Assembly: GCA_023664775.1 (NCBI GenBank)
Contig: JAMPEW010000004.1
Coordinates: forward strand, 51,256 to 115,255
Origin: Clostridium sp.
Lineage (GTDB): Bacteria; Bacillota; Clostridia; Lachnospirales; Lachnospiraceae
Length of the DNA stretch: 64,000 bases
Direction: 5' to 3'
Within the stretch, counting starts at the first letter, position 1. Each line of letters opens with the position of its first letter. The notes beneath the pieces are model-generated. The model did not search any database, was not told the origin of the DNA, and saw nothing but the letters and a program-made list of their open reading frames with translations. Of the stretch, positions 27,619 to 35,976 are shown piece after piece. The translations under genes were made by a program, and so were the position numbers.

Positions 27619-27633
27619 AAAATGAAATGGATA

Positions 27634-27707
27634 AAGGGGTTGCGGCGTTAGGAATTTTTTGTTTTTATGATACAAATATCCTTGATGCGGCAGCTCCTTA
27701 TTTTTTT
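27634..27707 (+). terminator. Likely terminator after ppk
   Basis: AAGGGGTTGC pairs with GCAGCTCCTT (G-U pairs allowed) across a long loop, followed by seven T. Confidence 0.5.
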
Positions 27708-27721
27708 CACAAATATTTCAC

Positions 27722-27750
27722 TTGACAAAAATTTTATATTCATGTAACAC
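27722..27750 (+). promoter_or_regulatory. Possible promoter of the ABC exporter pair
   Basis: TTGACA, 17 bp, TAACAC. The -35 is perfect, the -10 poor. Confidence 0.4.
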
Positions 27751-27766
27751 ATTATAGAGGAAATAA

Positions 27767-29614
27767 ATGGAAGGAATATTGAAACAGGAAAGAGGGAAAA
27801 CAATGTTAAAGACGTTAGCGGCGCAAATCAAGGAATATAAAAAGCCATCCATACTGACTCCCGTATTTATGATATTTGAGGTTATCTTTGAGACACTGAT
27901 ACCATATTTCCTACAGTCACTTGTTGATAACGGAGTAGATAAGGGCGATATGAAGCATATCGTTTTTATGGGCGGTGTCATGGTGCTTCTTGCAGCAGGA
28001 GGACTTACCTCAGGCATACTTGGCGGAGTATACGGCTCAAGGGCGTCCACGGGATTTGCAAAAAATTTACGGGAGGCAATGTATAACAACATACAGACCT
28101 ACTCGTTTTCCAATATAGACAAATTCTCAACGGCAGGACTTGTAACAAGGCTTACGACAGATGTTACTAACATTCAGATGGCATATCAGATGCTGCTTAG
28201 AATGTGTATGCGGGCACCTACAAGCCTGATATTTGCAATGATTATGTCCTTTGTCATAAGTCCAAGGCTTGCAAGCATTTATCTTATAGCCGTACTTATA
28301 CTTGCAGTCGTGCTTATGATAATCATAAAATTTGCAATGAAGTATTTTATGCAGGTGTTTAAAAAATATGATGACTTAAATGCAAGCGTACAGGAAAATG
28401 TATCGGCAATCAGGGTTGTAAAGGCATTTGTCCGTGAGGATTTTGAAAAGAAAAAATTTGCAAATGCCAGCGAAATGGTTTACAGCATGTTTCTGAAAGC
28501 GGAAAAGGTGCTTTCCTTTAATTCGCCTGTAATGATGTTTACCGTATATGGCTGCATCATAGGAATCAGCTGGATTGGCGCACACATGATAGTTGCTGAA
28601 ACGCTTACAACGGGACAGCTTATGAGCCTGCTTACGTATTGCATGAATATACTTATGAACCTTATGATGCTCTCCATGATATTTGTCATGATGACAATGA
28701 GTGCCGCAAGTGCCAAACGTATCGCAGAGGTTATAGATGAAAAGGCAGACATTGTCAATCCTGAAAACCCTGTGATGGAGGTTCGTGACGGAAGCATAGA
28801 TTTCAAAAATGTATATTTTAAATATGAGAAGAAACGCACCTTGGATGATATTGAAAAGGAAAAAGAAATGGGCATTCAGAAGGATTCCACCTTTACGGAG
28901 GAGGACAGATATGTCCTTTCTGATATCAATGTTCACATTAATAAAGGAGAGACAATCGGAATTTTGGGCGGTACGGGAAGCTCAAAGTCAACTATGGTAA
29001 ACCTGATGAGCAGGCTTTATGACGTGTCAAAGGGAGAGCTGCTTGTAGGCGGCATAAATGTAAAGGAGTACGATTTGGAAACCTTGCGAAATCAGGTTGC
29101 AGTTGTGCTTCAGAAAAATGTCCTTTTTTCAGGAACGATTTATGAGAATTTAAGATGGGGCGACAATAATGCAACCGACGAGGAATGTGTCAGGGCATGT
29201 AAGCTCGCCTGTGCCGATGAATTTATCAGTACGCTGCCTGAGGGGTACAACACGCATATTGAGCAGGGCGGCACAAATGTTTCAGGAGGACAAAGGCAGA
29301 GGCTTTGTATTGCAAGGGCGCTCCTAAAGAAGCCGCAGATACTGATACTTGACGACAGCACAAGTGCAGTGGACACTGCCACGGATGCGAGGATAAGGAA
29401 AGCATTTGCGGAGGAAATACCAAATACCACAAAAATAATTATAGCACAGAGAATAAACAGCATAAGCCATGCGGACAGAATAATTGTCATGGAGGATGGA
29501 CATATCGATGCTGTCGGAACCCATGAGGAGCTTCTTGCAGGAAATGAGATATACAGGGATGTTTATGAGTCTCAAACAGGCGGAAGCGGTGATTTTGACG
29601 AGGGAGGTGAGTAA
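27767..29614 (+). CDS. ABC exporter half-transporter A (degenerate ATP site)
   Basis: 615 residues (603 if started at ATG 27803, which also has a good site). Six-helix exporter domain (~15-320), then an NBD with Walker A GTGSSKST, signature VSGGQRQR, Walker B LILDDSTSAVD and a switch position reading AQR. The catalytic Glu is Asp and the switch His is Gln, so this half carries the inactive site. The next gene supplies the active half, 2 nt downstream. Such pairs (TmrAB/BmrCD-like) export lipids, peptides or drugs; the substrate is unknown. Confidence 0.92.
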   Translation: MEGILKQERGKTMLKTLAAQIKEYKKPSILTPVFMIFEVIFETLIPYFLQSLVDNGVDKGDMKHIVFMGGVMVLLAAGGLTSGILGGVYGSRASTGFAKNLREAMYNNIQTYSFSNIDKFSTAGLVTRLTTDVTNIQMAYQMLLRMCMRAPTSLIFAMIMSFVISPRLASIYLIAVLILAVVLMIIIKFAMKYFMQVFKKYDDLNASVQENVSAIRVVKAFVREDFEKKKFANASEMVYSMFLKAEKVLSFNSPVMMFTVYGCIIGISWIGAHMIVAETLTTGQLMSLLTYCMNILMNLMMLSMIFVMMTMSAASAKRIAEVIDEKADIVNPENPVMEVRDGSIDFKNVYFKYEKKRTLDDIEKEKEMGIQKDSTFTEEDRYVLSDINVHINKGETIGILGGTGSSKSTMVNLMSRLYDVSKGELLVGGINVKEYDLETLRNQVAVVLQKNVLFSGTIYENLRWGDNNATDEECVRACKLACADEFISTLPEGYNTHIEQGGTNVSGGQRQRLCIARALLKKPQILILDDSTSAVDTATDARIRKAFAEEIPNTTKIIIAQRINSISHADRIIVMEDGHIDAVGTHEELLAGNEIYRDVYESQTGGSGDFDEGGE

Positions 29615-29616
29615 GT

Positions 29617-31545
29617 ATGGCTGAACCAAGAGGACCAAGACCAAGAGGACCTATGGGACGTGGCATGAAGGGCGGAAAAAAGGTTGAAAATCCGGGAAAG
29701 CTTTTCGTAAGGCTTATGTCCTATGTCGGAAAAAAATATAAAATACACTGTATTTTGGTTGTTGTGTGTATTATCGTTTCAGCGCTTGCAAATGTTCAGG
29801 GCACGCTGTTTATGAAAACATTGATAGATGAATATATACAGCCTCTTATCGGAAAGGAAAATCCTGATTACAGCCAGCTTTTAAGTGCAATAGTAAGGGT
29901 TGCCGCGTTTTATCTTGCAGGAATCATTGCAGCCTTTGCACAGGCGAGACTTCTTATGTATGTGGCGCAGGGTACGCTGAAAAGCATAAGGATAGAGCTG
30001 TTTAATCATATGGAAAGCCTGCCGATTAAGTATTTTGACACACATGCACATGGAGATATTATGTCTCTTTATACAAATGATGTTGATACGTTAAGACAGA
30101 TGATAAGCCAAAGCATACCACAGGTAATATCAAGCGTCATAACGGTTGTGTCCGTGCTTATCAGTATGATTGTGTTAAATATACCGCTTACAATTCTGAC
30201 CCTTGTCATGGTGGGCGTTATGCTTAGGGTTACAGCGTCAGTTGCAGGAAACAGTGGACGGTACTTTGCCGCACAGCAAAGGGACATCGGTGCATTGAAC
30301 GGATATATTGAGGAAATGATAGAGGGACAGAAGGTAATAAAGGTATTCTGCCACGAGGAGGAGAGCAAGGAGGGCTTTGCAAAGCTTAACGGACAGCTTT
30401 TTGACAGTGCAGATCACGCAAATAAATATGCAAATCTGCTTGGACCGATAAATGCACAGCTCGGCAATATCAGCTATGTTATATGTGCCATTGTGGGAGG
30501 CGCACTTGCCATAAACGGCGTGGGCGGCTTTACGCTTGGCGGACTTGCCAGCTTCCTTACCTTTAACAAAAACTTCAGCATGCCGATCAATCAGGTAAGC
30601 CAGCAGCTTAACTCCGTTGTCATGGCACTTGCAGGTGCAGAGAGAATATTTAATACGCTTGACGAGAAGCCTGAAACAGATGACGGCTATGTGACACTTG
30701 TAAATGCAAAGGAAGAAAACGGAGGTTTAACCGAAACTGAAAAGAGAACAGGACTTTGGGCATGGAAGCATACACATCAGGCAGACGGCTCCGTAACATA
30801 TGTGAAGCTTACGGGTGATGTCGTGTTTGATGATGTTGATTTTGGCTACAATGAGGAAAAGCAGGTGCTATACAATGTGGATTTGTTTGCAACACCAGGG
30901 CAGAAGATAGCATTTGTAGGCTCAACAGGTGCAGGAAAGACAACCATAACAAACCTGATAAACCGTTTTTATGATATTCAGGATGGCAAAATCAGATATG
31001 ACGGAATCAATGTAAATAAGATAAAAAAGGATGATTTAAGGCGTTCCCTTGGAATGGTCCTTCAAGACACGCATCTTTTCACTGCAACGGTTATGGAAAA
31101 TATCAGATATGGAAGGCTGGATGCCACCGACGAGGAGGTCATTGCAGCGGCAAAGCTAGCCAATGCACACAGCTTTATCAAGCGGCTTCCTGACGGCTAC
31201 AACACTGTACTTACAGGTGACGGTGCAAATTTAAGTCAGGGACAAAGACAGCTTCTTGCCATAGCAAGGGCAGCAATCGCTGACCCGCCGGTGCTGATAC
31301 TTGACGAGGCGACAAGCTCCATTGACACAAGAACGGAAAAAATTGTCCAGGAGGGCATGGATAAGCTTATGAAGGGCAGAACAACCTTTGTAATTGCCCA
31401 CAGGCTGTCAACCGTAAGAAACAGTGACTGTATTATCGTACTTGAAAAAGGACGTGTCATTGAGCGTGGACCTCACGATGAATTAATAGAAAAACAAGGA
31501 AAATATTACCAGCTTTACACAGGAAATCAGGTACAGGCTGTGTAA
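29617..31545 (+). CDS. ABC exporter half-transporter B (active ATP site)
   Basis: 642 residues. The N-terminus is Pro/Arg/Gly-rich (PRGPRPRGPMGRG), then a six-helix domain (~40-345) and an NBD with Walker A GSTGAGKTT, signature LSQGQRQ, intact Walker B LILDEATSSID and switch His in IAHR. It forms a heterodimer with the product of the preceding gene. An insert of ~35 residues (ENGGLTETEKRTGLWAWKH) precedes the NBD, as in many Clostridia homologues. Confidence 0.93.
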   Translation: MAEPRGPRPRGPMGRGMKGGKKVENPGKLFVRLMSYVGKKYKIHCILVVVCIIVSALANVQGTLFMKTLIDEYIQPLIGKENPDYSQLLSAIVRVAAFYLAGIIAAFAQARLLMYVAQGTLKSIRIELFNHMESLPIKYFDTHAHGDIMSLYTNDVDTLRQMISQSIPQVISSVITVVSVLISMIVLNIPLTILTLVMVGVMLRVTASVAGNSGRYFAAQQRDIGALNGYIEEMIEGQKVIKVFCHEEESKEGFAKLNGQLFDSADHANKYANLLGPINAQLGNISYVICAIVGGALAINGVGGFTLGGLASFLTFNKNFSMPINQVSQQLNSVVMALAGAERIFNTLDEKPETDDGYVTLVNAKEENGGLTETEKRTGLWAWKHTHQADGSVTYVKLTGDVVFDDVDFGYNEEKQVLYNVDLFATPGQKIAFVGSTGAGKTTITNLINRFYDIQDGKIRYDGINVNKIKKDDLRRSLGMVLQDTHLFTATVMENIRYGRLDATDEEVIAAAKLANAHSFIKRLPDGYNTVLTGDGANLSQGQRQLLAIARAAIADPPVLILDEATSSIDTRTEKIVQEGMDKLMKGRTTFVIAHRLSTVRNSDCIIVLEKGRVIERGPHDELIEKQGKYYQLYTGNQVQAV

Positions 31546-31615
31546 GTGAAAAAATGAATATACAATGCTTTTTTGTGGAATACTTCCTTTATCAAACATA
31601 TAAGGAGGGAATGCC

Positions 31616-31807
31616 ATGCGCAGCTCAGCTCAGATTTATGAAGAAGTCGCAGAACGATGCTCTGCATATGATAAAAAGACAAGAAAGGATTGTTTTTGCA
31701 ATATAGCGGAGGGTTCAAAAAGCTGTCTTAATTGCAGACATTTTTCTGATGATGAATATTGCCTGCTTGACTTGTATGACCCGATAGTAGAAAAATTGGA
31801 TAACTAA
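31616..31807 (+). CDS. Small Cys-rich protein, unknown
   Basis: 63 residues behind a perfect AAGGAGG. Seven Cys, grouped as CSAYDKKTRKDCFC and CLNCRHF...C, could hold a metal or an iron-sulfur cluster. Soluble and acidic at the end. I do not recognise it. It lies between the ABC exporter and a strong terminator, so it may be co-transcribed with the exporter. Confidence 0.72.
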   Translation: MRSSAQIYEEVAERCSAYDKKTRKDCFCNIAEGSKSCLNCRHFSDDEYCLLDLYDPIVEKLDN

Positions 31808-31838
31808 TAAATATGAATAGTCCACTAGGACAGGGAAA

Positions 31839-31870
31839 CCCTGGCAGCTGCGAGCTGCTGGGGTTTTCTA
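31839..31870 (+). terminator. Rho-independent terminator
   Basis: CCCTGGCAGCT/AGCTGCTGGGG, an 11-bp stem with two G-U pairs and 3-nt loop, followed by TTTTC. Confidence 0.85.
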
Positions 31871-31987
31871 TTTCCTTTTCTCTTGACACCTTCATACATT
31901 GGTTGTTATACTCAAGGTTGATTTTTAATATGAGAGTGAAAATGGTAAAGCAAGAAATTGTTTTGCCATGAGGAAAGGAATATAAAA

Positions 31988-33619
31988 ATGATTAGTGCAA
32001 ATAACGTAACCTTAAGACTTGGAAAAAAGGCGCTGTTTGAGGATGTAAACATAAAGTTTACCGAGGGCAACTGCTACGGACTGATAGGTGCAAATGGCGC
32101 AGGAAAGTCAACATTTCTTAAAATATTAGCAGGTGCATTGGAGCCGACAACAGGAGATATCATTATGAATGCGGGAGAACGGCTTTCCGTACTCCAACAG
32201 GACCACTACAAGTACGATGAATATAATGTAATGGATACAGTCATTATGGGCAATGCAAGACTTTATGAAATTATGAAGGAAAAGGATGCCATATATGCAA
32301 AGGAGGATTTCTCCGATGAGGATGGCGTGCGTGCGTCAGAGCTTGAGGCGGAATTTGCTGATATGGATGGCTGGAATGCAGAGGCAGATGCCGCAACACT
32401 TTTAAATGGACTTGGCGTTGATACCGACACGCATTATAAAATGATGAGTGAGCTTGACGGAAACCTTAAAGTCAAGGTGCTTCTTGCACAGGCGCTGTTC
32501 GGAAATCCTGATGTGCTTTTGCTTGACGAGCCTACGAACCATTTGGATCTTGATGCCATCGCATGGCTGGAGGAATTTCTGATTAATTTTGAAAATACGG
32601 TTATTGTCGTATCACACGACAGATATTTTTTAAATAAGGTTTGTACACATATTGCAGATATAGATTATGCAAAAATTCAGCTCTATGCAGGAAATTATGA
32701 TTTTTGGTATGAGTCAAGCCAGCTTATGATAAAGCAGATGAAGGAGGCAAACAAGAAGAAGGAAGAAAAAATAAAGGAGCTTCAGGAGTTTATACAAAGA
32801 TTTTCTGCAAATGCTTCCAAGTCAAAGCAGGCAACCTCACGTAAGAGAGCGCTTGAGAAAATTGAGCTTGACGAGATTAAGCCCTCCAGCAGAAAATACC
32901 CGTACATTGATTTCAGACCGAAAAGGGAAATTGGAAATGAGGTTCTCACGGTATCAAATATATCAAAAACCATTGACGGCGTTAAGGTGCTTGACAATAT
33001 ATCCTTTACGATAGGCCACGATGACAAGGTGGCATTTGTGGGACCGAACACAATAGCGACAACTACGCTTTTTAGAATACTTGCAGGCGAGGAGGAGCCT
33101 GACGAGGGAAGCTACAAGTGGGGCGTTACAACCTCACAGGGCTATTTTCCAAAGGACAATACAAAGGAATTTGACAATGACCTTATTATTGCTGACTGGC
33201 TTGCACAGTATTCCGATGACAAGGACACCACATATGTAAGGGGCTTCCTTGGACGTATGCTCTTTGCAGGTGAGGACGGCGTGAAAAAGGTTAAGGTTTT
33301 ATCAGGAGGAGAAAAGGTAAGATGCCTGCTCTCAAAGCTTATGATTATGGGTTCAAACGTGTTAATTCTTGATGAGCCTACAAACCACCTTGACATGGAG
33401 TCCATTACGGCGCTTAACAATGGACTTATCAAGTTTCCGGGTGTTGTGCTGTTCTCGTCACAGGATCATCAGTTTGTGCAGACAACTGCAAACAGGATTA
33501 TGGAGCTTACAAATACAGGGCTTATCGACAAGCAGACAACCTATGATGAGTATTTGGCAAGTGATGAGCTGGCAAGAAAGCGTCAGGTTATGAATATGAT
33601 GAGCGAGGAAGATGATTAA
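31988..33619 (+). CDS. ABC-F protein (YkpA/YbiT-like) with altered second Walker A
   Basis: 543 residues from the ATG with AAAGGA ~8 nt upstream. Two NBDs joined by a charged linker (~240-300), no membrane part. NBD1: Walker A GANGAGKST, signature-like SELDGNLKVKV, LLLDEPTNHLD. NBD2: the P-loop reads GPNTIATTT, lacking the Lys that holds phosphate, yet the signature LSGGEKVRC and Walker B LILDEPTNHLD are intact. ABC-F proteins act on the ribosome, in translation factor or antibiotic protection roles. Which role applies here is unknown. Confidence 0.9.
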   Translation: MISANNVTLRLGKKALFEDVNIKFTEGNCYGLIGANGAGKSTFLKILAGALEPTTGDIIMNAGERLSVLQQDHYKYDEYNVMDTVIMGNARLYEIMKEKDAIYAKEDFSDEDGVRASELEAEFADMDGWNAEADAATLLNGLGVDTDTHYKMMSELDGNLKVKVLLAQALFGNPDVLLLDEPTNHLDLDAIAWLEEFLINFENTVIVVSHDRYFLNKVCTHIADIDYAKIQLYAGNYDFWYESSQLMIKQMKEANKKKEEKIKELQEFIQRFSANASKSKQATSRKRALEKIELDEIKPSSRKYPYIDFRPKREIGNEVLTVSNISKTIDGVKVLDNISFTIGHDDKVAFVGPNTIATTTLFRILAGEEEPDEGSYKWGVTTSQGYFPKDNTKEFDNDLIIADWLAQYSDDKDTTYVRGFLGRMLFAGEDGVKKVKVLSGGEKVRCLLSKLMIMGSNVLILDEPTNHLDMESITALNNGLIKFPGVVLFSSQDHQFVQTTANRIMELTNTGLIDKQTTYDEYLASDELARKRQVMNMMSEEDD

Positions 33620-33929
33620 AGCGATATCAGGTTTTATGAACCCTTTATATGTAGTATGTTTTAAACTATAGCAATCACTCACATCACTGTGAGTCAATAT
33701 ATAGTATGCTTGGTGGTAATCGCTAAGACCCTACTTGTCAAGGAAAAATATGGAATGGCTGATGTTCAAGGTTGCGTCAAGTTTTCTATGAAAACTTGAC
33801 ATGTAGTATGTTCGGTGACAAAGTCACCGTGACCTGTCGCCGCTTTATGCTTCTCGATTTACTTTGTAAATCGGAACATATTGCGAAGCAAAATTAGGAT
33901 GCGACGATGTTCAAAAGGAGGAGAACTAT
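33620..33929 (+). other. 310-bp gene-free leader of trpS with a string of perfect short hairpins
   Basis: Four perfect inverted repeats with 3-4 nt loops: ACTCACA (33677-33694), GTCAAGTTTTC (33776-33800, 11 bp), CGGTGAC (33813-33829) and CGATTTAC (33855-33873). Between them the motif (G/A)TAGTATG(T/C)T occurs three times (near 33651, 33702, 33803). I see no T-box consensus and no terminator, although trpS genes in Firmicutes are often T-box controlled. Confidence 0.6.
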
Positions 33930-34940
33930 ATGATAGATGGAAAAAAGACGATGCTTTCAGGTATGCAGTCCACTGGAATTATAACACTTGGAAATTACCT
34001 TGGAGCGCTTAAAAACTGGGTAAATCTTGCAGACGAGGAGGACATAAAATGCTTTTACGGCATTATGGATTTACATTCCATAACCGTGAGACAGGAGCCT
34101 GCAAACCTCAGGAAAAGTGCAAGGAATCTGTTGCTGCTTTACATCGCAGCAGGACTTGACCCTGAGAAAAACTGCATATTTTTCCAATCGCATGTTCCTG
34201 CACATCCCCAGCTTGCGTGGATATTGAACTGCTACACCTATATGGGCGAAATGAACCGCATGACCCAGTTTAAGGATAAAGCGGCAAAGCATGCTGATAA
34301 TATAAATACAGGATTATTCACTTATCCCGTGCTTATGGCGGCGGACATCCTTTTATATCAGGCGGATTATGTTCCGGTAGGGAAGGACCAGATGCAGCAT
34401 CTTGAGATAACAAGGGATATAGCCATGAGATTTAATGGGATATACGGTGACGTATTTACAATACCTGAAGCGTACATAGGGAAAAGCGGAGCAAAAATTA
34501 TGAGCCTTCAGGATCCTACGAAAAAAATGTCAAAGTCGGATGAAAATCCTAATGCAACCATTTCGCTTCTTGACGATAAAGATACGGTTATGCGGAAATT
34601 CAAGAAGGCGGTTACGGATTCAGATGGATTTATCGCATATGATGATAATAAGCCGGGAATTAAAAATCTAATCGACATCTATTGCGCTGTCGCAGGCAAA
34701 TCTGTAGAGGACGCATTGAAAGAATTTGACGGTCTTGGATACGGAAAGCTGAAGGAGCTTGTTGGAGAGGCAGTTGCAGCAGAGCTTGAGCCGCTACAGC
34801 GAAGATTTAAGGAGCTTGAGCAGGATAAGGCATATGTGGATAAATGCATAAAGGAAAATGCGGAGCAGGCATCATATTATGCAAATAAGACGCTGCGAAA
34901 GGTTATGAAAAAGGTAGGCTTCACTGAGCTTCCGAGATAA
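33930..34940 (+). CDS. trpS: Tryptophanyl-tRNA synthetase
   Basis: 336 residues. Class I synthetase: the HIGH-like element lies in STGIITLGNYLGALKNW (~12-28), then DLHSITV, VPVGKDQMQHLE and the KMSKS loop (KKMSKSDENPNA). It charges tRNA-Trp. AAAGGAGGAG precedes the ATG. A separate promoter for a small RNA begins 8 bp after the stop. Confidence 0.96.
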   Translation: MIDGKKTMLSGMQSTGIITLGNYLGALKNWVNLADEEDIKCFYGIMDLHSITVRQEPANLRKSARNLLLLYIAAGLDPEKNCIFFQSHVPAHPQLAWILNCYTYMGEMNRMTQFKDKAAKHADNINTGLFTYPVLMAADILLYQADYVPVGKDQMQHLEITRDIAMRFNGIYGDVFTIPEAYIGKSGAKIMSLQDPTKKMSKSDENPNATISLLDDKDTVMRKFKKAVTDSDGFIAYDDNKPGIKNLIDIYCAVAGKSVEDALKEFDGLGYGKLKELVGEAVAAELEPLQRRFKELEQDKAYVDKCIKENAEQASYYANKTLRKVMKKVGFTELPR

Positions 34941-34947
34941 AAAATAC

Positions 34948-34976
34948 TTGAACAAATAGTATAGGTATGTTATATT
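34948..34976 (+). promoter_or_regulatory. Promoter of antitoxin RNA 1
   Basis: TTGAAC, 17 bp, TATATT, just after trpS. Start predicted near 34983. Confidence 0.7.
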
Positions 34977-34982
34977 AAACGC

Positions 34983-35077
34983 AAAGGAACAACCGCCCAG
35001 AAAGTGGTTGACCTCGTGTTGAGTAGAAATACCACCCGCACTCAGTCAAAGTATAGGGTGGTGTTTCTGCGTTTTAA
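34983..35077 (+). ncRNA. Small RNA convergent to toxin peptide 1, probable type I antitoxin
   Basis: About 95 nt between a good promoter and a strong terminator. A 5' hairpin has arms CAACC/GGTTG (34990-35010). The 5' part GGAACAACCGCCC and the internal ACCACCC are complementary to the G-rich ribosome site of the facing toxin mRNA. The RNA resembles that of the second locus at 55278-55368 (shared AGGAA..ACCG..C..AAAGT..GGTT). It ends 2 bp from the toxin stop codon, so a toxin transcript running past the stop would overlap it at the 3' ends. Confidence 0.68.
35023..35077 (+). terminator. Strong terminator of antitoxin RNA 1
   Basis: GTAGAAATACCACCC pairs with GGGTGGTGTTTCTGC over 15 bp including G-U pairs; 18-nt loop; then GTTTT. 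Confidence 0.85.
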
Positions 35078-35081
35078 AACA

Positions 35082-35189
35082 TTATTGACAAATCAGATAA
35101 ATGAATGTCAGCAATGCTAATATGAACGAGCCAAAAGCCATAAGGTCTTTGAAGTCAAATAATTTCTTATTCTTCTTTTTTCTGTTCAT
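35082..35189 (-). CDS. Holin-like type I toxin peptide 1
   Basis: 35 residues: a basic N-terminus (MNRKKKNKK) then LFDFKDLMAFGSFILALLTF and a short hydrophobic end. The FGSFILALLTF core is typical of putative holin-like toxins of Firmicutes (the TxpA/BsrG type). The leader carries a hairpin ATTCTA/TAGAAT and a G-rich site GGGGGGTGGT 4 nt from the ATG, both as in the second locus. Predicted to insert in the membrane and to be silenced by the facing RNA. Too short for routine gene calling. Confidence 0.72.
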   Translation of the reverse strand: MNRKKKNKKLFDFKDLMAFGSFILALLTFIYLICQ

Positions 35190-35256
35190 AAGCACCACCC
35201 CCCATTCTATGTAGAATAGAGGTCAGCCACCCTGTAACACGATTGTTCCCATAGAC

Positions 35257-35285
35257 ATGATAGCATATTTTTAGTGTGCTTTCAA
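35257..35285 (-). promoter_or_regulatory. Promoter of toxin peptide 1
   Basis: Minus strand TTGAAA, 17 bp, TATCAT, ~70 nt upstream of the toxin ATG. Confidence 0.65.
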
Positions 35286-35298
35286 TAAATTTCAGCGA

Positions 35299-35442
35299 TT
35301 TGCGTTAAGATATTTGCGTTATGGTTTTGGAATGCTATTACGTTATATGAGATATAAAAGCATAGATATATTAACCTATAGTATATATTCTTGACTGCAA
35401 ATATCACTATGATCTATCGTACAAATATCACTAGTATCTATC
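35299..35442 (+). repeat. Short direct repeats upstream of the 17-bp array
   Basis: TTTGCGTTA occurs at 35299 and 35313 (14 bp apart). CAAATATCACTATGATCTATC at 35398-35418 recurs at 35422-35442 with two changes (24 bp apart). The spacing suits a regulator site, but no regulator is adjacent. Confidence 0.6.
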
Positions 35443-35657
35443 AAAAAAACGCCTTGCATATTATACGCTTTTGTGCTATTATTTTTCTAAAGCATAAGTC
35501 TTTCAATTCTGTTTTGGGGTTTAAATCCCATTCAAAAAATCAGAAAAATTCGGAACTTCGATGCTTTGAGTTCATTACATTACAATTTAAGCAGAGAGGT
35601 TGTCCGTATTTGAGAAGGACGCTGTATGCAGATGTTTTGCTGGAGATTTTATTGTGG

Positions 35658-35917
35658 CATGAGCAAATTTAGGCATGAGTAGGATTTTGGTGTGAATGAA
35701 TTTGTTGCACAGGCAGAAATTTGGCACAAGTGAAATTTCGTATGAATGGAATTTCGATACAAATAAAATTCTAGTATAAGTGAAATTGCAGTATGGCTGG
35801 AATTTCCGTATAAGAGAAATTCCAATACAAACGGAATTTTGCTGTAAGTAGTATTAATGCAAGCAAAATTACAGTATGGGCGAAATTTCAATACAAACGG
35901 AATTTTACTACAAGAAG
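35658..35917 (+). repeat. 17-bp tandem repeat array (~15 degenerate units)
   Basis: Unit close to TAYAARYGGAATTTYNR. Eleven of the clearest fourteen units are exactly 17 bp; the others are 15 or 16. Two units (35826 and 35892) are identical over 14 bp. Because 17 is not a multiple of three, long frames here on either strand are not real genes. The array ends ~60 bp before the Rpn gene, so it may lie in its promoter or leader. The AAATTT cores are partly palindromic. Confidence 0.85.
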
Positions 35918-35976
35918 AATCCGGCAAGACAGATTTGGGTAACCTCCTGCGGCACTTGGTTAAAGGAGGAAACCGT

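Noticed and set aside
33620..33929. T-box riboswitch before trpS
   Set aside because: No T-box core sequence, specifier loop or terminator could be found.
35391..35672. 93-codon open frame on the plus strand
   Set aside because: It runs over the short direct repeats into the start of the 17-bp array, has no ribosome site and no protein-like composition.
35658..35917. CRISPR array
   Set aside because: Units are contiguous, 17 bp and degenerate, without spacers, and no cas genes lie near.
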